This document shows, piece by piece, positions 26,618 to 36,374 of a DNA stretch of 60,236 bases. The notes beneath the pieces are model-generated. The model did not search any database. It was not told the origin of the DNA and saw only the letters and a program-made list of their open reading frames with translations. The DNA lies in contig JAVBJN010000036.1 of assembly GCA_031546985.1 (NCBI GenBank), positions 1 through 60,236 on the forward strand. Direction: 5' to 3'. A program made the translations under genes and the position numbers. Origin of the DNA: JAVBJN01 sp031546985 (lineage in GTDB: Bacteria > Bacteroidota > Bacteroidia > Chitinophagales > Chitinophagaceae). The stretch's first letter is position 1, and each line of letters opens with the position of its first letter.

Positions 26618-27676
26618 ATGGCCTCAGATCAGGCATTTCAGCATTTTACCCTTAACCGGCGCGGCAGTTTGCTGGCCCTGTTGTTTAGTGTATGCCTGTG
26701 TTTGGGCGTAGGCTTTAATACCTATCTCGCTTTCGACCAGTTTAAAAATCCCGATTCTGTAACGTACCTCAATACTGCGAATGGGCATTTCCAGGATCAG
26801 AGCCCGGTGCGGCGCTATCGTGTAGTGGTGCCCTGGCTCGCGCAATCTTACTCCAAAATAGTACTGGGCAATACGCAGACCGATCCGGTATACACGCTAA
26901 CCGATTCATATAAAAATCCAAAATTGCTCAAAGGCTTTTTTCACATCAATGCCTTGCTCATGGCGGTGGCTGCCTGGCTCATTTTCCGCATTTGTATCGG
27001 GTATGGCGCTTCAGCATTTGCTTCGGCCCTGGCAGTGGTGTTTATGTTGTGCGGCAGCCAATGGGGCGGCTTATTTATCGGGCATCCGTTTACCGACTCC
27101 TTTTACCTGCTTACCATTGCCGCCACGGTTTGGGGCTTGCAAAGCCGCAATAATATATGGCTGGCCGTTGGTTGTCTGCTGGGTTGCGTAGCCAAAGAAT
27201 CTTTCATCTTATTCATCCCATTTATATTGCTGGCCGCTAAAGGACGTAGAGGATTGCCCACTGTTTTACTGCTGGGCGGAGTGCTTTTGCAGGTATTGCT
27301 GCGCTGGCAGATAGACCGTACCCTGGGCTTACCGGTTTCTGAAGGGCTTTCTGCCGCTGGCAATCATATCTATGCCATACGCCAGTCGTTGCAAACGCTT
27401 TGTTCATTAAACGGCTTGCGATTGATGATAACGGTATTTGGGTTGGCGGGCTTGCTGCCATTGGTATTGTTATTGCAACGGTCTTACCGCAAGCAAATAA
27501 AACAGCAGGGCAATGTACTGCACCTGCTGTTCCTGTTTATAGTACTGGCTCATGCATTGTTGTCTACAGAGCTGTATCGTATGTTTTATTTCAGCGCACC
27601 GGTTATCATCCCGTTACTGGCGGTGTCTTTCGATTACCTGGCCCGGCGTTATCGTTTAGCAGATATTACTTCCTAA
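26618..27676 (+). CDS. Polytopic membrane protein of unknown function
   Basis: The 352 residues form about eight hydrophobic segments. A short extracytoplasmic loop holds RRYRVVVPWLAQ and another holds FIGHPFTDSFYL, an arrangement seen in GT-C-like or DUF2029-like membrane proteins. No catalytic motif can be assigned. It starts 47 bases after the S51 gene, and its stop overlaps the convergent mscS gene by 4 bases. Confidence 0.65.
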   Translation: MASDQAFQHFTLNRRGSLLALLFSVCLCLGVGFNTYLAFDQFKNPDSVTYLNTANGHFQDQSPVRRYRVVVPWLAQSYSKIVLGNTQTDPVYTLTDSYKNPKLLKGFFHINALLMAVAAWLIFRICIGYGASAFASALAVVFMLCGSQWGGLFIGHPFTDSFYLLTIAATVWGLQSRNNIWLAVGCLLGCVAKESFILFIPFILLAAKGRRGLPTVLLLGGVLLQVLLRWQIDRTLGLPVSEGLSAAGNHIYAIRQSLQTLCSLNGLRLMITVFGLAGLLPLVLLLQRSYRKQIKQQGNVLHLLFLFIVLAHALLSTELYRMFYFSAPVIIPLLAVSFDYLARRYRLADITS

Positions 27677-28830
27677 TCGGCATCCTGCACTGCAGGCTTA
27701 TCGCCAGGTTTGGCGGGAGGTACAGGGTTTTCAGGATCTACCTGAACCGTGCGGGTAGGGAAGGCAAAGTCGCTGCCATGCTTCTGCACAATCTCCATAA
27801 TGCGGAAATTGATCTCTTCCCGTATCAGCGCATAATGGTTGTAACTCGGCGTTTCTACCAGGTAAATTACCTGTATATCCAGCGAGCTTTCGCCAAAAGC
27901 AAAGAAGCTCACCAGCGGTTCATTGTTCGTTTCTTCATGATTGATAAGCAGGTCGCGTATCTCATCTATAATTTTTTTCATTACCGGAACCGGCGTAGCG
28001 TAGATCAGTCCAATATTGAATTTGGCCCGGCGTTGCGTGCTCATTGTAATATTGTTGAGCGGGTTGCTCACAATATTTTTGTTAGGAATGGTCACATAAC
28101 TTTTATCTACCGTACGAATACGTGTACTGCGGAATCCTACTTTTTCTACCGTGCCCGAAAATCCGCTGGTTTCGATCGAGTCACCTACAGAGAAAGGTTT
28201 ATCGGCAAAAATGGTAAAGGAGCCAAACAGGTTGCCCAAAGTGTCCTGGGCGGCCAGCGCTACAGCCAAACCACCAATACCCAAACTCCCGATAATGGCG
28301 GTAACATTAAGAGAGAACACACTGCTCATAAGCATCAGCAACCCAATGAGGAACAGCGCTACCTTAACAATGTCTTTAATAAACGGCACCAATACATCAT
28401 CTGCCTTTGTCTCGGTTTGCTCTGCACGTTTGTGCAGGATGAGCCCCACAAAATCGGTCATCCGCAGCAGGTAATATATAAAGGCAATGATAATAAGCGT
28501 TTTGGCCGATTGCAGGTACAGGTGGTCGATATTATAGCTCCGGTTGCCGGAAATATGCAACTGCTCCGGAAACTTAATGATATTGCCCACGATGTAAATA
28601 CAGATACTGAACAGCAGGAAATGGAAGGCACCAGCCACCATTTTGGTGTACTCGGTCATGTAACTTTCAAAAGAAAATTTCTTGAACAGTTTAAAGATCA
28701 CCCTGGCCGATGCCTGCGATGACCATCGCTTTACCGAAAATGCCACCAGAAGTATCAGCGCCGAAATACCAGTCTGTTTTACCGTATTGCCCCAGAAAAG
28801 CTCCTGGTTCAGTAACGAATTAAGGTCCAT
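27673..28830 (-). CDS. MscS-family mechanosensitive channel
   Basis: The start at MDLNSLL gives 385 residues; an upstream in-frame ATG (28866) adds 12 residues overlapping the promoter and is less likely. Several membrane helices precede the MscS pore helix and beta domain, with GSLGIGGLAVALAAQDTLGN, then FSVGDSIE and RSTRIRTVDKSYVTIPN. The C-terminal domain ends in a Pro- and charge-rich tail (PENPVPPAKPGDKP). It should act as an emergency osmotic valve in the inner membrane. It converges with the preceding membrane-protein gene. Confidence 0.92.
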   Translation of the reverse strand: MDLNSLLNQELFWGNTVKQTGISALILLVAFSVKRWSSQASARVIFKLFKKFSFESYMTEYTKMVAGAFHFLLFSICIYIVGNIIKFPEQLHISGNRSYNIDHLYLQSAKTLIIIAFIYYLLRMTDFVGLILHKRAEQTETKADDVLVPFIKDIVKVALFLIGLLMLMSSVFSLNVTAIIGSLGIGGLAVALAAQDTLGNLFGSFTIFADKPFSVGDSIETSGFSGTVEKVGFRSTRIRTVDKSYVTIPNKNIVSNPLNNITMSTQRRAKFNIGLIYATPVPVMKKIIDEIRDLLINHEETNNEPLVSFFAFGESSLDIQVIYLVETPSYNHYALIREEINFRIMEIVQKHGSDFAFPTRTVQVDPENPVPPAKPGDKPAVQDAD

Positions 28831-28854
28831 GTGTTTAGTGTTTTGCTCCGGTGG

Positions 28855-28862
28855 CAAAGGTA
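28855..28862 (-). promoter_or_regulatory. Candidate -7 element for mscS
   Basis: TACCTTTG on the minus strand (28862-28855) fits TAnnTTTG and lies 24 bases before the mscS start codon. No matching TTTG was found 17-20 bases further upstream. Confidence 0.4.
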
Positions 28863-28879
28863 GCAAAATGATTGCTGGC

Positions 28880-29890
28880 TCAGGCCGGGTTACAAAACGG
28901 AAGCAGCGCTTGTAGCCTGGCTACCAGTTGGGCCGATTCTTCATGGCTCAGCGATTGGTGCCCGTCCGACAATGCTTTTTCCGGCTCCGGGTGGGTTTCA
29001 TATAAAATACCGTCTGCCCCGGCAATGGCTGCTGCCAGGGCAATTTGGGGCACCATACGCCGGATTCCCGTGCCGTGCGATGGATCGGCGATAACCGGTA
29101 AATGCGATTTCTCCTTTAATAATGGAATCGCATTAATATCAAAAGTATTGCGATAAGCAGGTTCAAATGTGCGGATGCCCCGCTCACACAGCATAATGTT
29201 TTCGTTGCCGCCGGAGAAAACATATTCTGCCGATTGCAGCAATTCTTCAATGGTACCCGACATACCTCTTTTAATGAGTACCGCTTTGTGCTGTTGCCCC
29301 AACTCGGCCAGCAGGTTAAAGTTTTGCGTGTTGCGTGCACCCACCTGAAAAATGTCTACATAATCATGCATCTGCGCTACCTGCGCCGGTTGCATCACCT
29401 CCGTTATGATTTTAATGCCTGCTGCTTTGCAGTGTTGGTAAAACAGTTGCAATCCTTCCAAACCCAGTCCCCGAAAGGTATAGGGCGAGCTTCTGGGTTT
29501 AAAAACACCACCCCGCATGATGCGTATGTCTTGCGCTTTGAGGTGTGCAATAGTTTGTACAATCTGCTCTTCGTTTTCAATAGAGCAGGTACCCGCCATG
29601 ATTGCAAAATGCCCGCCACCAATTTTTACTCCATCGCCCAGGTCAATTTGCGTGCGTGCGGTTTTCCATTTGCTGGAAACCAGCTGGTAAGCATCTGCCA
29701 CTGCGTGAACGTCTGCCACACCAGGCAACAAACCAATGCGGCGCAGGTCTGCCGGCATCTTGCCCATACAAACCAGGTAGTGTGTCGATTGGGTCTGAAC
29801 ATCATGCGCTGTATGGTGGATATCTTTTAAAGTCTGGTGAATGTGCGAAAGCTGGCTGGTGGATAAAGCCGGATCTAAACGGATAATCAT
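28880..29890 (-). CDS. aroF: 3-deoxy-7-phosphoheptulonate (DAHP) synthase, last gene of the trp operon
   Basis: The 336-residue enzyme condenses phosphoenolpyruvate with erythrose 4-phosphate, the first step of the shikimate pathway. An N-terminal ferredoxin-like domain (about 1-75) precedes the type I-beta barrel (MAGTCSIENEEQ, RGGVFKPRSSPYTFRG, VIADPSHGTG). No chorismate mutase domain is fused. It overlaps trpA by 4 bases and so is attenuated together with trp. This gives a pathway-specific extra supply of chorismate when tryptophan is low. Confidence 0.95.
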   Translation of the reverse strand: MIIRLDPALSTSQLSHIHQTLKDIHHTAHDVQTQSTHYLVCMGKMPADLRRIGLLPGVADVHAVADAYQLVSSKWKTARTQIDLGDGVKIGGGHFAIMAGTCSIENEEQIVQTIAHLKAQDIRIMRGGVFKPRSSPYTFRGLGLEGLQLFYQHCKAAGIKIITEVMQPAQVAQMHDYVDIFQVGARNTQNFNLLAELGQQHKAVLIKRGMSGTIEELLQSAEYVFSGGNENIMLCERGIRTFEPAYRNTFDINAIPLLKEKSHLPVIADPSHGTGIRRMVPQIALAAAIAGADGILYETHPEPEKALSDGHQSLSHEESAQLVARLQALLPFCNPA

Positions 29891-30690
29891 GATGAAAGGA
29901 TTGATGGGGTGAATAAACTGTGCATAAAAGCGCTGGTAGCGTGGGTTACATTGCTATTTTTATCTAGCGCCCGGATAAATGCACTACCGATGATGGCGCC
30001 GTTGGAATACCGGTAAGCCGTATCTATATCTTGATTGGAAGAAATGCCAAATCCGGTGAGGACCGGAAGTTGTACCTGTAGGTTGCTTGCAAATGTGGTG
30101 TATGCGGCTTGCGTATAAAGCGGAATATTTTCATTACCAGTGGTAGCCGCCGCCGATACCAGGTATAAGAAACCGCTGCCCGTAGCATCGTACCGCTTAA
30201 TATCTTCTGGCGTGCTATAAGCGGTAATCATAAATATATTGCACAAGCCATATTGCTGAAATATGGACTGGTGTTGGGTTTGATATACATCTAAAGGCAG
30301 GTCTGGAATGATAATGCCATCAATACCCGCAGCCGATGCGGCCTTGCAAAAGGCTTCTACGCCAAATTGCAGTACAGAATTGAAATAGCCCATCAGTAAA
30401 ACCGGGAGGTGTATCGTGTTGCGCATATCCTTTAGTTGTGCCAACAATAGTTTCAGTGTCATTCCATTTTGAATGGCGACCTTGCTACTCTGCTGAATCG
30501 TTAACCCATCTGCCAGTGGGTCGGAGAAGGGAATGCCTATTTCTACCAGGTCTGCACCTGCGTCTTGTAGTGCTTGCAGTATCTCCGTTGTATCATGCAG
30601 CGCAGGGTAGCCCGCGGTAAAGTAGATACAAACATTATCATTGGGTTTGCGTGCAAAGTGTTGCGTAATGCGGTTAGCAGTCATGAGCAA
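29887..30690 (-). CDS. trpA: Tryptophan synthase alpha subunit
   Basis: The 267-residue TIM barrel cleaves indole-glycerol phosphate to indole. The catalytic acids are Glu50 and Asp61 (LVEIGIPFSDPLADG). It partners TrpB, whose gene overlaps its start by 17 bases, and overlaps aroF at the other end with ATGA. Start options MLM and M(3) differ by two codons. Confidence 0.96.
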   Translation of the reverse strand: MLMTANRITQHFARKPNDNVCIYFTAGYPALHDTTEILQALQDAGADLVEIGIPFSDPLADGLTIQQSSKVAIQNGMTLKLLLAQLKDMRNTIHLPVLLMGYFNSVLQFGVEAFCKAASAAGIDGIIIPDLPLDVYQTQHQSIFQQYGLCNIFMITAYSTPEDIKRYDATGSGFLYLVSAAATTGNENIPLYTQAAYTTFASNLQVQLPVLTGFGISSNQDIDTAYRYSNGAIIGSAFIRALDKNSNVTHATSAFMHSLFTPSILSS

Positions 30691-31873
30691 TCGTTTGGGT
30701 GTTGAGGAAATGTGTGTAAACGGGCATGTCTTTATCGCCGCGGCCCGAAAGGCAAATGACTACGGTAGGGCAATGTTGAAAATACAGCAAAGGGAGGGTA
30801 GCCAGGGCATGGGCAGTTTCCAGTGCAGGAATAATACCTTCGAGCCGGGTTAGTTCCAGTGCTGCTTCCAGCGCCTGCTGGTCGGTAACCGGCAGGTATT
30901 GCGCACGGCCATTCTCATTCAAATGCGCATGGAACGGGCCTATACCGGGATAATCCAGCCCGGCAGAAATGCTGTAAGGTTCTATGATTTGCCCGTCGGC
31001 ATCCTGCATCAGCAAGGTATGGCTGCCGTGGATGATTCCTGCGCTGCCCTTAGCAATGGTTGCCGCATGATCGGGTGTGTTTATTCCTTTTCCTGCTGCT
31101 TCGGCACCCACCAGTTTTACCTGCGGCTCATCTATAAAATGGAAAAAAGCACCTGCCGCATTGCTGCCGCCACCTACGCAGGCAATGACATAGTCGGGCG
31201 CGGGTGAGCCTGTTACGGCTTGTAGTTGCGAGCGTATTTCCGCACTAATCACCGATTGAAAATGCGCTACGATTTCGGGGTAGGGATGTGAACCTACTAC
31301 CGAGCCTATCATATAATACGTATCATCCGGATGGTTGATCCAATCGCGGATAGCCTCATTGGTAGCGTCTTTCAGCGTGCTGCTGCCCGAATGTACGGAT
31401 ACCACTTCCGCGCCCAGCATTGACATCCGGGCCACGTTAGCCGCCTGCCGGGCAATATCGGTAGCGCCCATGTACACCACACAATCCAGGTTGAGCAGCG
31501 CGCACACCGTTGCGGTAGCCACACCATGCTGCCCGGCGCCAGTTTCTGCAATGATCCGGGTTTTGCCCATTGCTTTTGCCAGCAATGCCTGCCCAATCGC
31601 GTTGTTGATCTTGTGCGATCCGGTATGGTTCAGGTCTTCCCGTTTTAGAAAAATGCGCGCATTGTATTTTTCCGAAAGCCTGGCTGCATAAGTCAGCGGC
31701 GAAGGCCGGCCTACATAATCCTGTAATAGCTGCTGGTATTGGTCTGTAAACGAAGGTTGTGCCGTCAGTTGCCGGAATGCTTGTGCCAGCGCTGTAACAT
31801 GATGCTGTAACAATTCTGGAATGAATGCGCCTCCAAACCGCCCATAGTAGCCGTTTTTATCTATTCCGTACAT
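30674..31873 (-). CDS. trpB: Tryptophan synthase beta subunit
   Basis: This 399-residue pyridoxal-phosphate enzyme joins indole and serine to form tryptophan. The cofactor lysine is Lys88 in HTGSHKINNA, with GGGSNAAG as the phosphate-binding loop. It is the standard TrpB1 type, made to work with TrpA. It overlaps trpF by 13 bases. Confidence 0.97.
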   Translation of the reverse strand: MYGIDKNGYYGRFGGAFIPELLQHHVTALAQAFRQLTAQPSFTDQYQQLLQDYVGRPSPLTYAARLSEKYNARIFLKREDLNHTGSHKINNAIGQALLAKAMGKTRIIAETGAGQHGVATATVCALLNLDCVVYMGATDIARQAANVARMSMLGAEVVSVHSGSSTLKDATNEAIRDWINHPDDTYYMIGSVVGSHPYPEIVAHFQSVISAEIRSQLQAVTGSPAPDYVIACVGGGSNAAGAFFHFIDEPQVKLVGAEAAGKGINTPDHAATIAKGSAGIIHGSHTLLMQDADGQIIEPYSISAGLDYPGIGPFHAHLNENGRAQYLPVTDQQALEAALELTRLEGIIPALETAHALATLPLLYFQHCPTVVICLSGRGDKDMPVYTHFLNTQTIAHDC

Positions 31874-32508
31874 AAAGCATGTTTTTGCAGGTCAGATAAT
31901 TGTTGGGTAAACTGTTGCACACTGTTGGTATTTTTTATACCCGGAGCGGTTTCAAACCGGCTGTTGATGTCCAGCCCAAAAACGTTCAGGGCAGCTAACT
32001 GGTCTGCGTTTTCCAATATCGAAGCATCAATGCCACCACTCAGGAAGAATGGTTTGCGTATGGCCGCATTTTGCAACAGCCTTAGATCAAAACACTTTCC
32101 GCTCCCGCCGTGTTGCGGGGTAGCTGTATCAAACAGGAAATAATGACAAACTGATTCGTAGTCGCTTAACGTTGCAAATTCAAAGTCTTCATCTATCCCA
32201 AAGCTTTTGATTACGATGGTGCGTTGGTGTAGCAAGCCGCAGAATTCAGGCGTTTCATTACCATGCAGCTGCACTGCATCTAGTTTATAACGCTCAATGG
32301 TGCGCATAATATCTATAATGCCTGCATTAACGAACACGCCGGTTTTGATAATAGATGATGGGATTTGATGTACATCTTCCGGGTTAAGTTGATGGGCCAT
32401 ATATCTCGGCGAGCCGGGATGAAAGATGAATCCCATGTAATCGGGTTGCAGGGCAATCAATGCCTGTATGTTTTCTTGTTGGGTGAGCCCGCATATTTTT
32501 AGTCGCAT
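31861..32508 (-). CDS. trpF: Phosphoribosylanthranilate isomerase
   Basis: The 215-residue TIM barrel has the catalytic Cys at residue 6 (MRLKICGLT) and a conserved barrel end LSGGIDASIL. It is a separate gene, not fused to trpC as in E. coli. It overlaps trpC by 10 bases and trpB by 13, so translation is probably coupled. Confidence 0.95.
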   Translation of the reverse strand: MRLKICGLTQQENIQALIALQPDYMGFIFHPGSPRYMAHQLNPEDVHQIPSSIIKTGVFVNAGIIDIMRTIERYKLDAVQLHGNETPEFCGLLHQRTIVIKSFGIDEDFEFATLSDYESVCHYFLFDTATPQHGGSGKCFDLRLLQNAAIRKPFFLSGGIDASILENADQLAALNVFGLDINSRFETAPGIKNTNSVQQFTQQLSDLQKHALCTE

Positions 32509-33305
32509 AAAATTGGTATTGAAGTAGATAAGGATTGGATGAATGTGGCGCAGGCTTGCGCGGGATTGCTGTGTCGCATAAATGTTTCGCCAACCAGGAA
32601 CCCCTGGGCACCAGCCTCACGCAGTATCTGTGCATCGGCAGCGCTGCGAATACCGCTTTCGCTGATGCGCACTATATCTGATGGCAACTGTGGTAGCAGG
32701 TTGAGCGATGTGTGCAGATTTACTTCAAACGTATGCAGGTTCCGGTTGTTGATGCCAACCACGTTGATGTATTCACACAAGTGGCCCAGTTCTGATAATT
32801 GGTGTATTTCAAGCAATACCTGCATCCCCAGCTGGTGTGCAAGGCTGGCAAGGTGGCGTGTTTCTTTTTCGGTAAGTGCAGCGGCAATCAGCAGAATGGC
32901 ATCTGCACCAATACTTTTGGCTTCTATAACCTGGTAGGGATCGGTAATGAAATCTTTGCGTAGAATCGGGCAAAAGTTAATGGCACGGGCTTGTTCCAGG
33001 TCTTCGTTACAGCCGCCAAAAAAGTGCTGATCGGTAAGTATAGACAGGGCCGATGCGCCGGCTTGCATATACCCCCTTGTGGTTTCTGCTACCGGAGCAT
33101 AAGCATTGAGCACACCTTTGGATGGTGATTTTCGTTTGAACTCTGCAATAATGCCATTAAGTCCGGGCCGCAGAATATAGTCGGAAAGCCGTACGCAAGG
33201 CGAGCCAAAGTAGAGGCTTTTCTCCAGCAAAGCCGCAGGGTACAGGCATTTTTGCTCCTGTGTTTCCTGCTTTTTATAGGCGATGATGTTCAATAACTGG
33301 TTCAT
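32499..33305 (-). CDS. trpC: Indole-3-glycerol phosphate synthase
   Basis: The start MNQLLNIIAYKKQE gives 268 residues, the family length. An upstream in-frame ATG would add 31 residues lying inside trpD. Key motifs are IIAEFKRKSPSKG, ILRKDFITDPYQ, VGINNRNLHTF and ISESGIRSAAD. It overlaps the end of trpD by 32 bases, the longest overlap in the operon. Confidence 0.95.
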   Translation of the reverse strand: MNQLLNIIAYKKQETQEQKCLYPAALLEKSLYFGSPCVRLSDYILRPGLNGIIAEFKRKSPSKGVLNAYAPVAETTRGYMQAGASALSILTDQHFFGGCNEDLEQARAINFCPILRKDFITDPYQVIEAKSIGADAILLIAAALTEKETRHLASLAHQLGMQVLLEIHQLSELGHLCEYINVVGINNRNLHTFEVNLHTSLNLLPQLPSDIVRISESGIRSAADAQILREAGAQGFLVGETFMRHSNPAQACATFIQSLSTSIPILCD

Positions 33306-34299
33306 GTGTTTTGTGTTGGGTTTGTAGTAAAAGTTGGTATGTGTTGTAAGCAGCGCCATTTTGCAATGCTTCAAATGCACGCTGGTAGGCCATTTCAATG
33401 TTTTCTCCGGTTACCATTGCTATAGCGTAAGCCGCGTTGATGGCAACCACGCTGGCCTGTGCGGGGCTTCCCCTGCCTTTGAGAATGCGGAGAAATAAAT
33501 CTGCCGCCGCCTCTGGTGTTGTGCCGCCGTAAAGCGTTGAGGGGGCTACCGTAGGTAAATTCAAATCGGCCGCTACACGCGATTGTTCTGTTGTGCTGGT
33601 CCATACTTTGAATGGTGCAGTCAGCGTAATTTCATCATACCCATCGGTGGTGTGTACGAGGGTGTAGTTTTCCCGTGTTTCTTCCAGCACTTGCCGGTAA
33701 AGCCTTGCAGTAGCCAGGTTGCAGGTACCAATAAGCCGGAATGCAGGTTGGGCCGGATTTACCAATGGCCCCAGCAGGTTAAAAAATGTTCTTAACCCAA
33801 GCGCTTTTCTTACAGGCGCTACCGCCTGCATCGCAGGATGGAATAATGGTGCGTGTAAGAAGCATATGCCTGCGGTTTCCAGTTGCATTTGTAAGGTTTC
33901 CTGCTGGTTGGTAAAACGGATGCCTATGCGTTCCAGCACATTGGAAGAGCCGCTTACCGAAGAAGCACCGTAATTGCCATGTTTGGTTACAGGCACGCCG
34001 CACGCAGCGGTAACAAAACAAGCCAGGGTAGAAATATTAAAGGTGTTTTTTCCGTCGCCACCGCTGCCCACAATATCTACCGTAGGCACGTTGAAAGCAA
34101 TGTTTACGCACTGCGCCATCATGGCATCTTTGAACCCCTGCAATTCATTGCCTGTAATTGGCCGCATTAGGTATACCATAAGGATGGCCGCGATTTCGGT
34201 TTCCGAATAATATGCTCCCGTCATGCGAAGGAGCAATTGGCAGGCTTCTGCACGGGTTAGCGGTTGTTTGCTGGTGAGCTGTTGTAAGATCGTTTTCAT
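33274..34299 (-). CDS. trpD: Anthranilate phosphoribosyltransferase
   Basis: The 341-residue enzyme transfers a phosphoribosyl group to anthranilate. The start MKTILQQ was chosen over an upstream ATG because it fits family length and makes an ATGA overlap with trpG. The substrate sites are VGSGGDGKNTFNIST and KHGNYGASSVSGSSNVLE. Confidence 0.95.
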   Translation of the reverse strand: MKTILQQLTSKQPLTRAEACQLLLRMTGAYYSETEIAAILMVYLMRPITGNELQGFKDAMMAQCVNIAFNVPTVDIVGSGGDGKNTFNISTLACFVTAACGVPVTKHGNYGASSVSGSSNVLERIGIRFTNQQETLQMQLETAGICFLHAPLFHPAMQAVAPVRKALGLRTFFNLLGPLVNPAQPAFRLIGTCNLATARLYRQVLEETRENYTLVHTTDGYDEITLTAPFKVWTSTTEQSRVAADLNLPTVAPSTLYGGTTPEAAADLFLRILKGRGSPAQASVVAINAAYAIAMVTGENIEMAYQRAFEALQNGAAYNTYQLLLQTQHKTHEPVIEHHRL

Positions 34300-34868
34300 A
34301 GCATATTGTTTATCCAGTTGTGAATGATTTGAGGACCGTGTGGCGTGAGCACCGACTCCGGATGAAATTGCAGCCCATGTAAGCGGTATTGCTTGTGTCG
34401 TATGGCCATGATGCAACCATTCTCATCTGTGGCGGTTACTTCCAGGCATTCAGGAAGTTGTTCCTGTTGCACCGCCCAGGAATGATACCGCCCGGTAGGA
34501 AACGCGTCTGGAAGTCCGTTCAACAAAGGGTTCTTGCATTTTTTATAGGTCGAAACTGCAATGCCATGTACCACTTCCGGTAGGTTATACAATTGCGCAC
34601 CAGCAAATGCTGCAATGGCCTGGTGCCCCAAACATATGCCCAGTATGCTTTTCGATGGCGCATAACGGGTAATGAGCGCGGGCATAATACCTGCGTTGGC
34701 GGGCAGGCCTGGCCCTGGCGAAAGGAGAATTTTATCGTATGGTTCCGCTTCATCCAGGGTTATGCCATCATTGCGGCGCACATCCAGTTTTACCTGCGCA
34801 TGTTGCAGTAGCAGCTGTGCCAGGTTGTAGGTAAAAGAATCGTAATTGTCGAGCAGTAGAATACGCAT
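34296..34868 (-). CDS. trpG: Anthranilate synthase glutamine amidotransferase subunit
   Basis: MRILLLDNYDSF at 34868 is the family N-terminus and gives 190 residues; the open frame upstream (60 codons) runs into trpE and is not used. The catalytic triad is visible: Cys79 in GICLGHQ, and His and Glu in LQFHPES. It supplies ammonia to TrpE, encoded 11 bases upstream. Confidence 0.95.
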   Translation of the reverse strand: MRILLLDNYDSFTYNLAQLLLQHAQVKLDVRRNDGITLDEAEPYDKILLSPGPGLPANAGIMPALITRYAPSKSILGICLGHQAIAAFAGAQLYNLPEVVHGIAVSTYKKCKNPLLNGLPDAFPTGRYHSWAVQQEQLPECLEVTATDENGCIMAIRHKQYRLHGLQFHPESVLTPHGPQIIHNWINNML

Positions 34869-34879
34869 GGGGATTGGGT

Positions 34880-36286
34880 TTACAAGGTTTGGGCAATAGC
34901 GATGGCGCGTCTTACAGATTGAAGTTTGTGTTGTACTTCTTCCAGTTCTCTTTCTGGTACGGAATGTATAACGATGCCTGCGCCAGCCTGGTAGTGCAGG
35001 GTTTGATCTTTGCTTAGTAGGGAGCGAATCATAATGGCATGTATGCAATGCCCGTTAAAGCCCAGGAAGCCAATACAGCCACCGTAAAAATCTCTTGATA
35101 GGGGTTCGTATTGCTCAATCAATTGCATGGCCCTTACTTTGGGTGCGCCGGATAGTGTGCCTGCCGGGTAAGAAGCCGTGAGGAGCTGAACCGCACTGGT
35201 ACCGGGTTTGAGGGTTCCTGTCACTTCAGATACCAGGTGCATGACATGCGAAAAGTGTTGAATGGTTTTGAACTTAGGTACAGTTACTCCATCGCAATGC
35301 CGGTTCAGGTCGTTGCGGGCCAGGTCTACCAGCATCACATGCTCTGCGTTTTCTTTGGGGTCTGCTTTTAATTGTGCTGCCGTAACCTCATCTGTTACTG
35401 CGTTTCCGGTATGCGGCATGGTGCCTGCGATGGGGAACAAGGATGCTTGCTCTTGGTGTACCTTGAGTTGCGCCTCAGGCGAAGCGCCCATCAATCTATG
35501 GTTGCCATAGTCGAAATAGAATTGGTAGGGCGAAGGGTTTACCGATCTTAACGCGCGGTACACATTAAAATCATCGCCGGAAAAAGACTGCGAAAACCTG
35601 CGCGAAAGCACCATCTGGAACACATCGCCCTGCTGGCAATGATAACGCCCCTGCTGCACCAACGCCAGGAATTGGGTATCGGACATCCCTGTATTTTCAG
35701 TTGCGGTGAGTTGAAATGGATAAGTGGGCATGTCCGGGTTTGCCAACAAATGCAGTGTTTCCGAAATCAGTGCAGGGTTAAAGGTTTCCTGCTCCGGTTG
35801 GTTGTAGATCATGTGCAGGTTTTGAGTAGTATGATCAAATACGAGTACGAGCCGGTATAAGGCATAGTGCAGTTGCGGAATATCCTGCGCCGGAGCATTG
35901 GTAGTGTACGGTTCAAAATAACGTACCGCATCGTAGCTCATATAGCCAAATAACCCGGCGTAATCGAAGGGCAACGGATAGTCTTCTGCCATGTTGAAAG
36001 CAGAAAGAAAGGCTTCGAGTTTGCCAGCTACACTGCATTCTCCGGTATTGGTTTGCTGTTTTTTACCTGATGGATAGGTGCATGTAATGGTTTCCTGGTG
36101 CAGTGTAATACCGGCAATAGGTTGGCAGCACAAGTAAGATACCGGACGCGGGTTACCGCCTTCCATGCCGCTTTCCAGCAACAGGCTGTTGGGATAAACG
36201 TCGCGCAGGGCCAGGTAGGCGCTTACGGGTGTAATAGTGTCGGAAAGTACCGACGTAAGGTGTGGATAAATAAGGGTTTGGGTCAT
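34880..36286 (-). CDS. trpE: Anthranilate synthase component I
   Basis: The start MTQTLIYPHL gives 468 residues. The enzyme makes anthranilate from chorismate and ammonia supplied by TrpG. The LLES motif (about 36-39), which binds feedback-inhibiting tryptophan, is present, as are PIAGTMPHTGN, YPAGTLSGAPKVRAM and GGCIGFLGFNG. The in-frame upstream ATG at 36358 would place the start inside attenuator 2, whose stem would then be translated, so it is rejected. It is the first structural gene of trpEGDCFBA-aroF. Confidence 0.95.
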   Translation of the reverse strand: MTQTLIYPHLTSVLSDTITPVSAYLALRDVYPNSLLLESGMEGGNPRPVSYLCCQPIAGITLHQETITCTYPSGKKQQTNTGECSVAGKLEAFLSAFNMAEDYPLPFDYAGLFGYMSYDAVRYFEPYTTNAPAQDIPQLHYALYRLVLVFDHTTQNLHMIYNQPEQETFNPALISETLHLLANPDMPTYPFQLTATENTGMSDTQFLALVQQGRYHCQQGDVFQMVLSRRFSQSFSGDDFNVYRALRSVNPSPYQFYFDYGNHRLMGASPEAQLKVHQEQASLFPIAGTMPHTGNAVTDEVTAAQLKADPKENAEHVMLVDLARNDLNRHCDGVTVPKFKTIQHFSHVMHLVSEVTGTLKPGTSAVQLLTASYPAGTLSGAPKVRAMQLIEQYEPLSRDFYGGCIGFLGFNGHCIHAIMIRSLLSKDQTLHYQAGAGIVIHSVPERELEEVQHKLQSVRRAIAIAQTL

Positions 36287-36307
36287 GTTGTAAACGTTTT
36301 TGGGCAT

Positions 36308-36335
36308 AAAAAAACCTGCTGTGAGAACAGCAGGT
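36308..36335 (-). terminator. trp attenuator 2: terminator next to trpE
   Basis: On the minus strand, ACCTGCTGT and ACAGCAGGT pair (9 bp, 4-base loop), followed by seven Ts, 22 bases before the trpE ATG. The alternative antiterminator pairs GTGAACAGC (36378-36370) with GCTGTTCTCAC (36331-36321): GTG with CAC, AACAGC with GCTGTT, and CT bulged out. That pairing removes the terminator's first arm. Confidence 0.92.
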
Positions 36336-36374
36336 GCAGACGAATGGTAGGGGTACAATACATCAGCTGGCTGT

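Noticed and set aside
34869..35048. N-terminal extension of trpG by 60 codons
   Set aside because: The extension lies in trpE and lacks family similarity; MRILLLDNYDSF is the conserved N-terminus.
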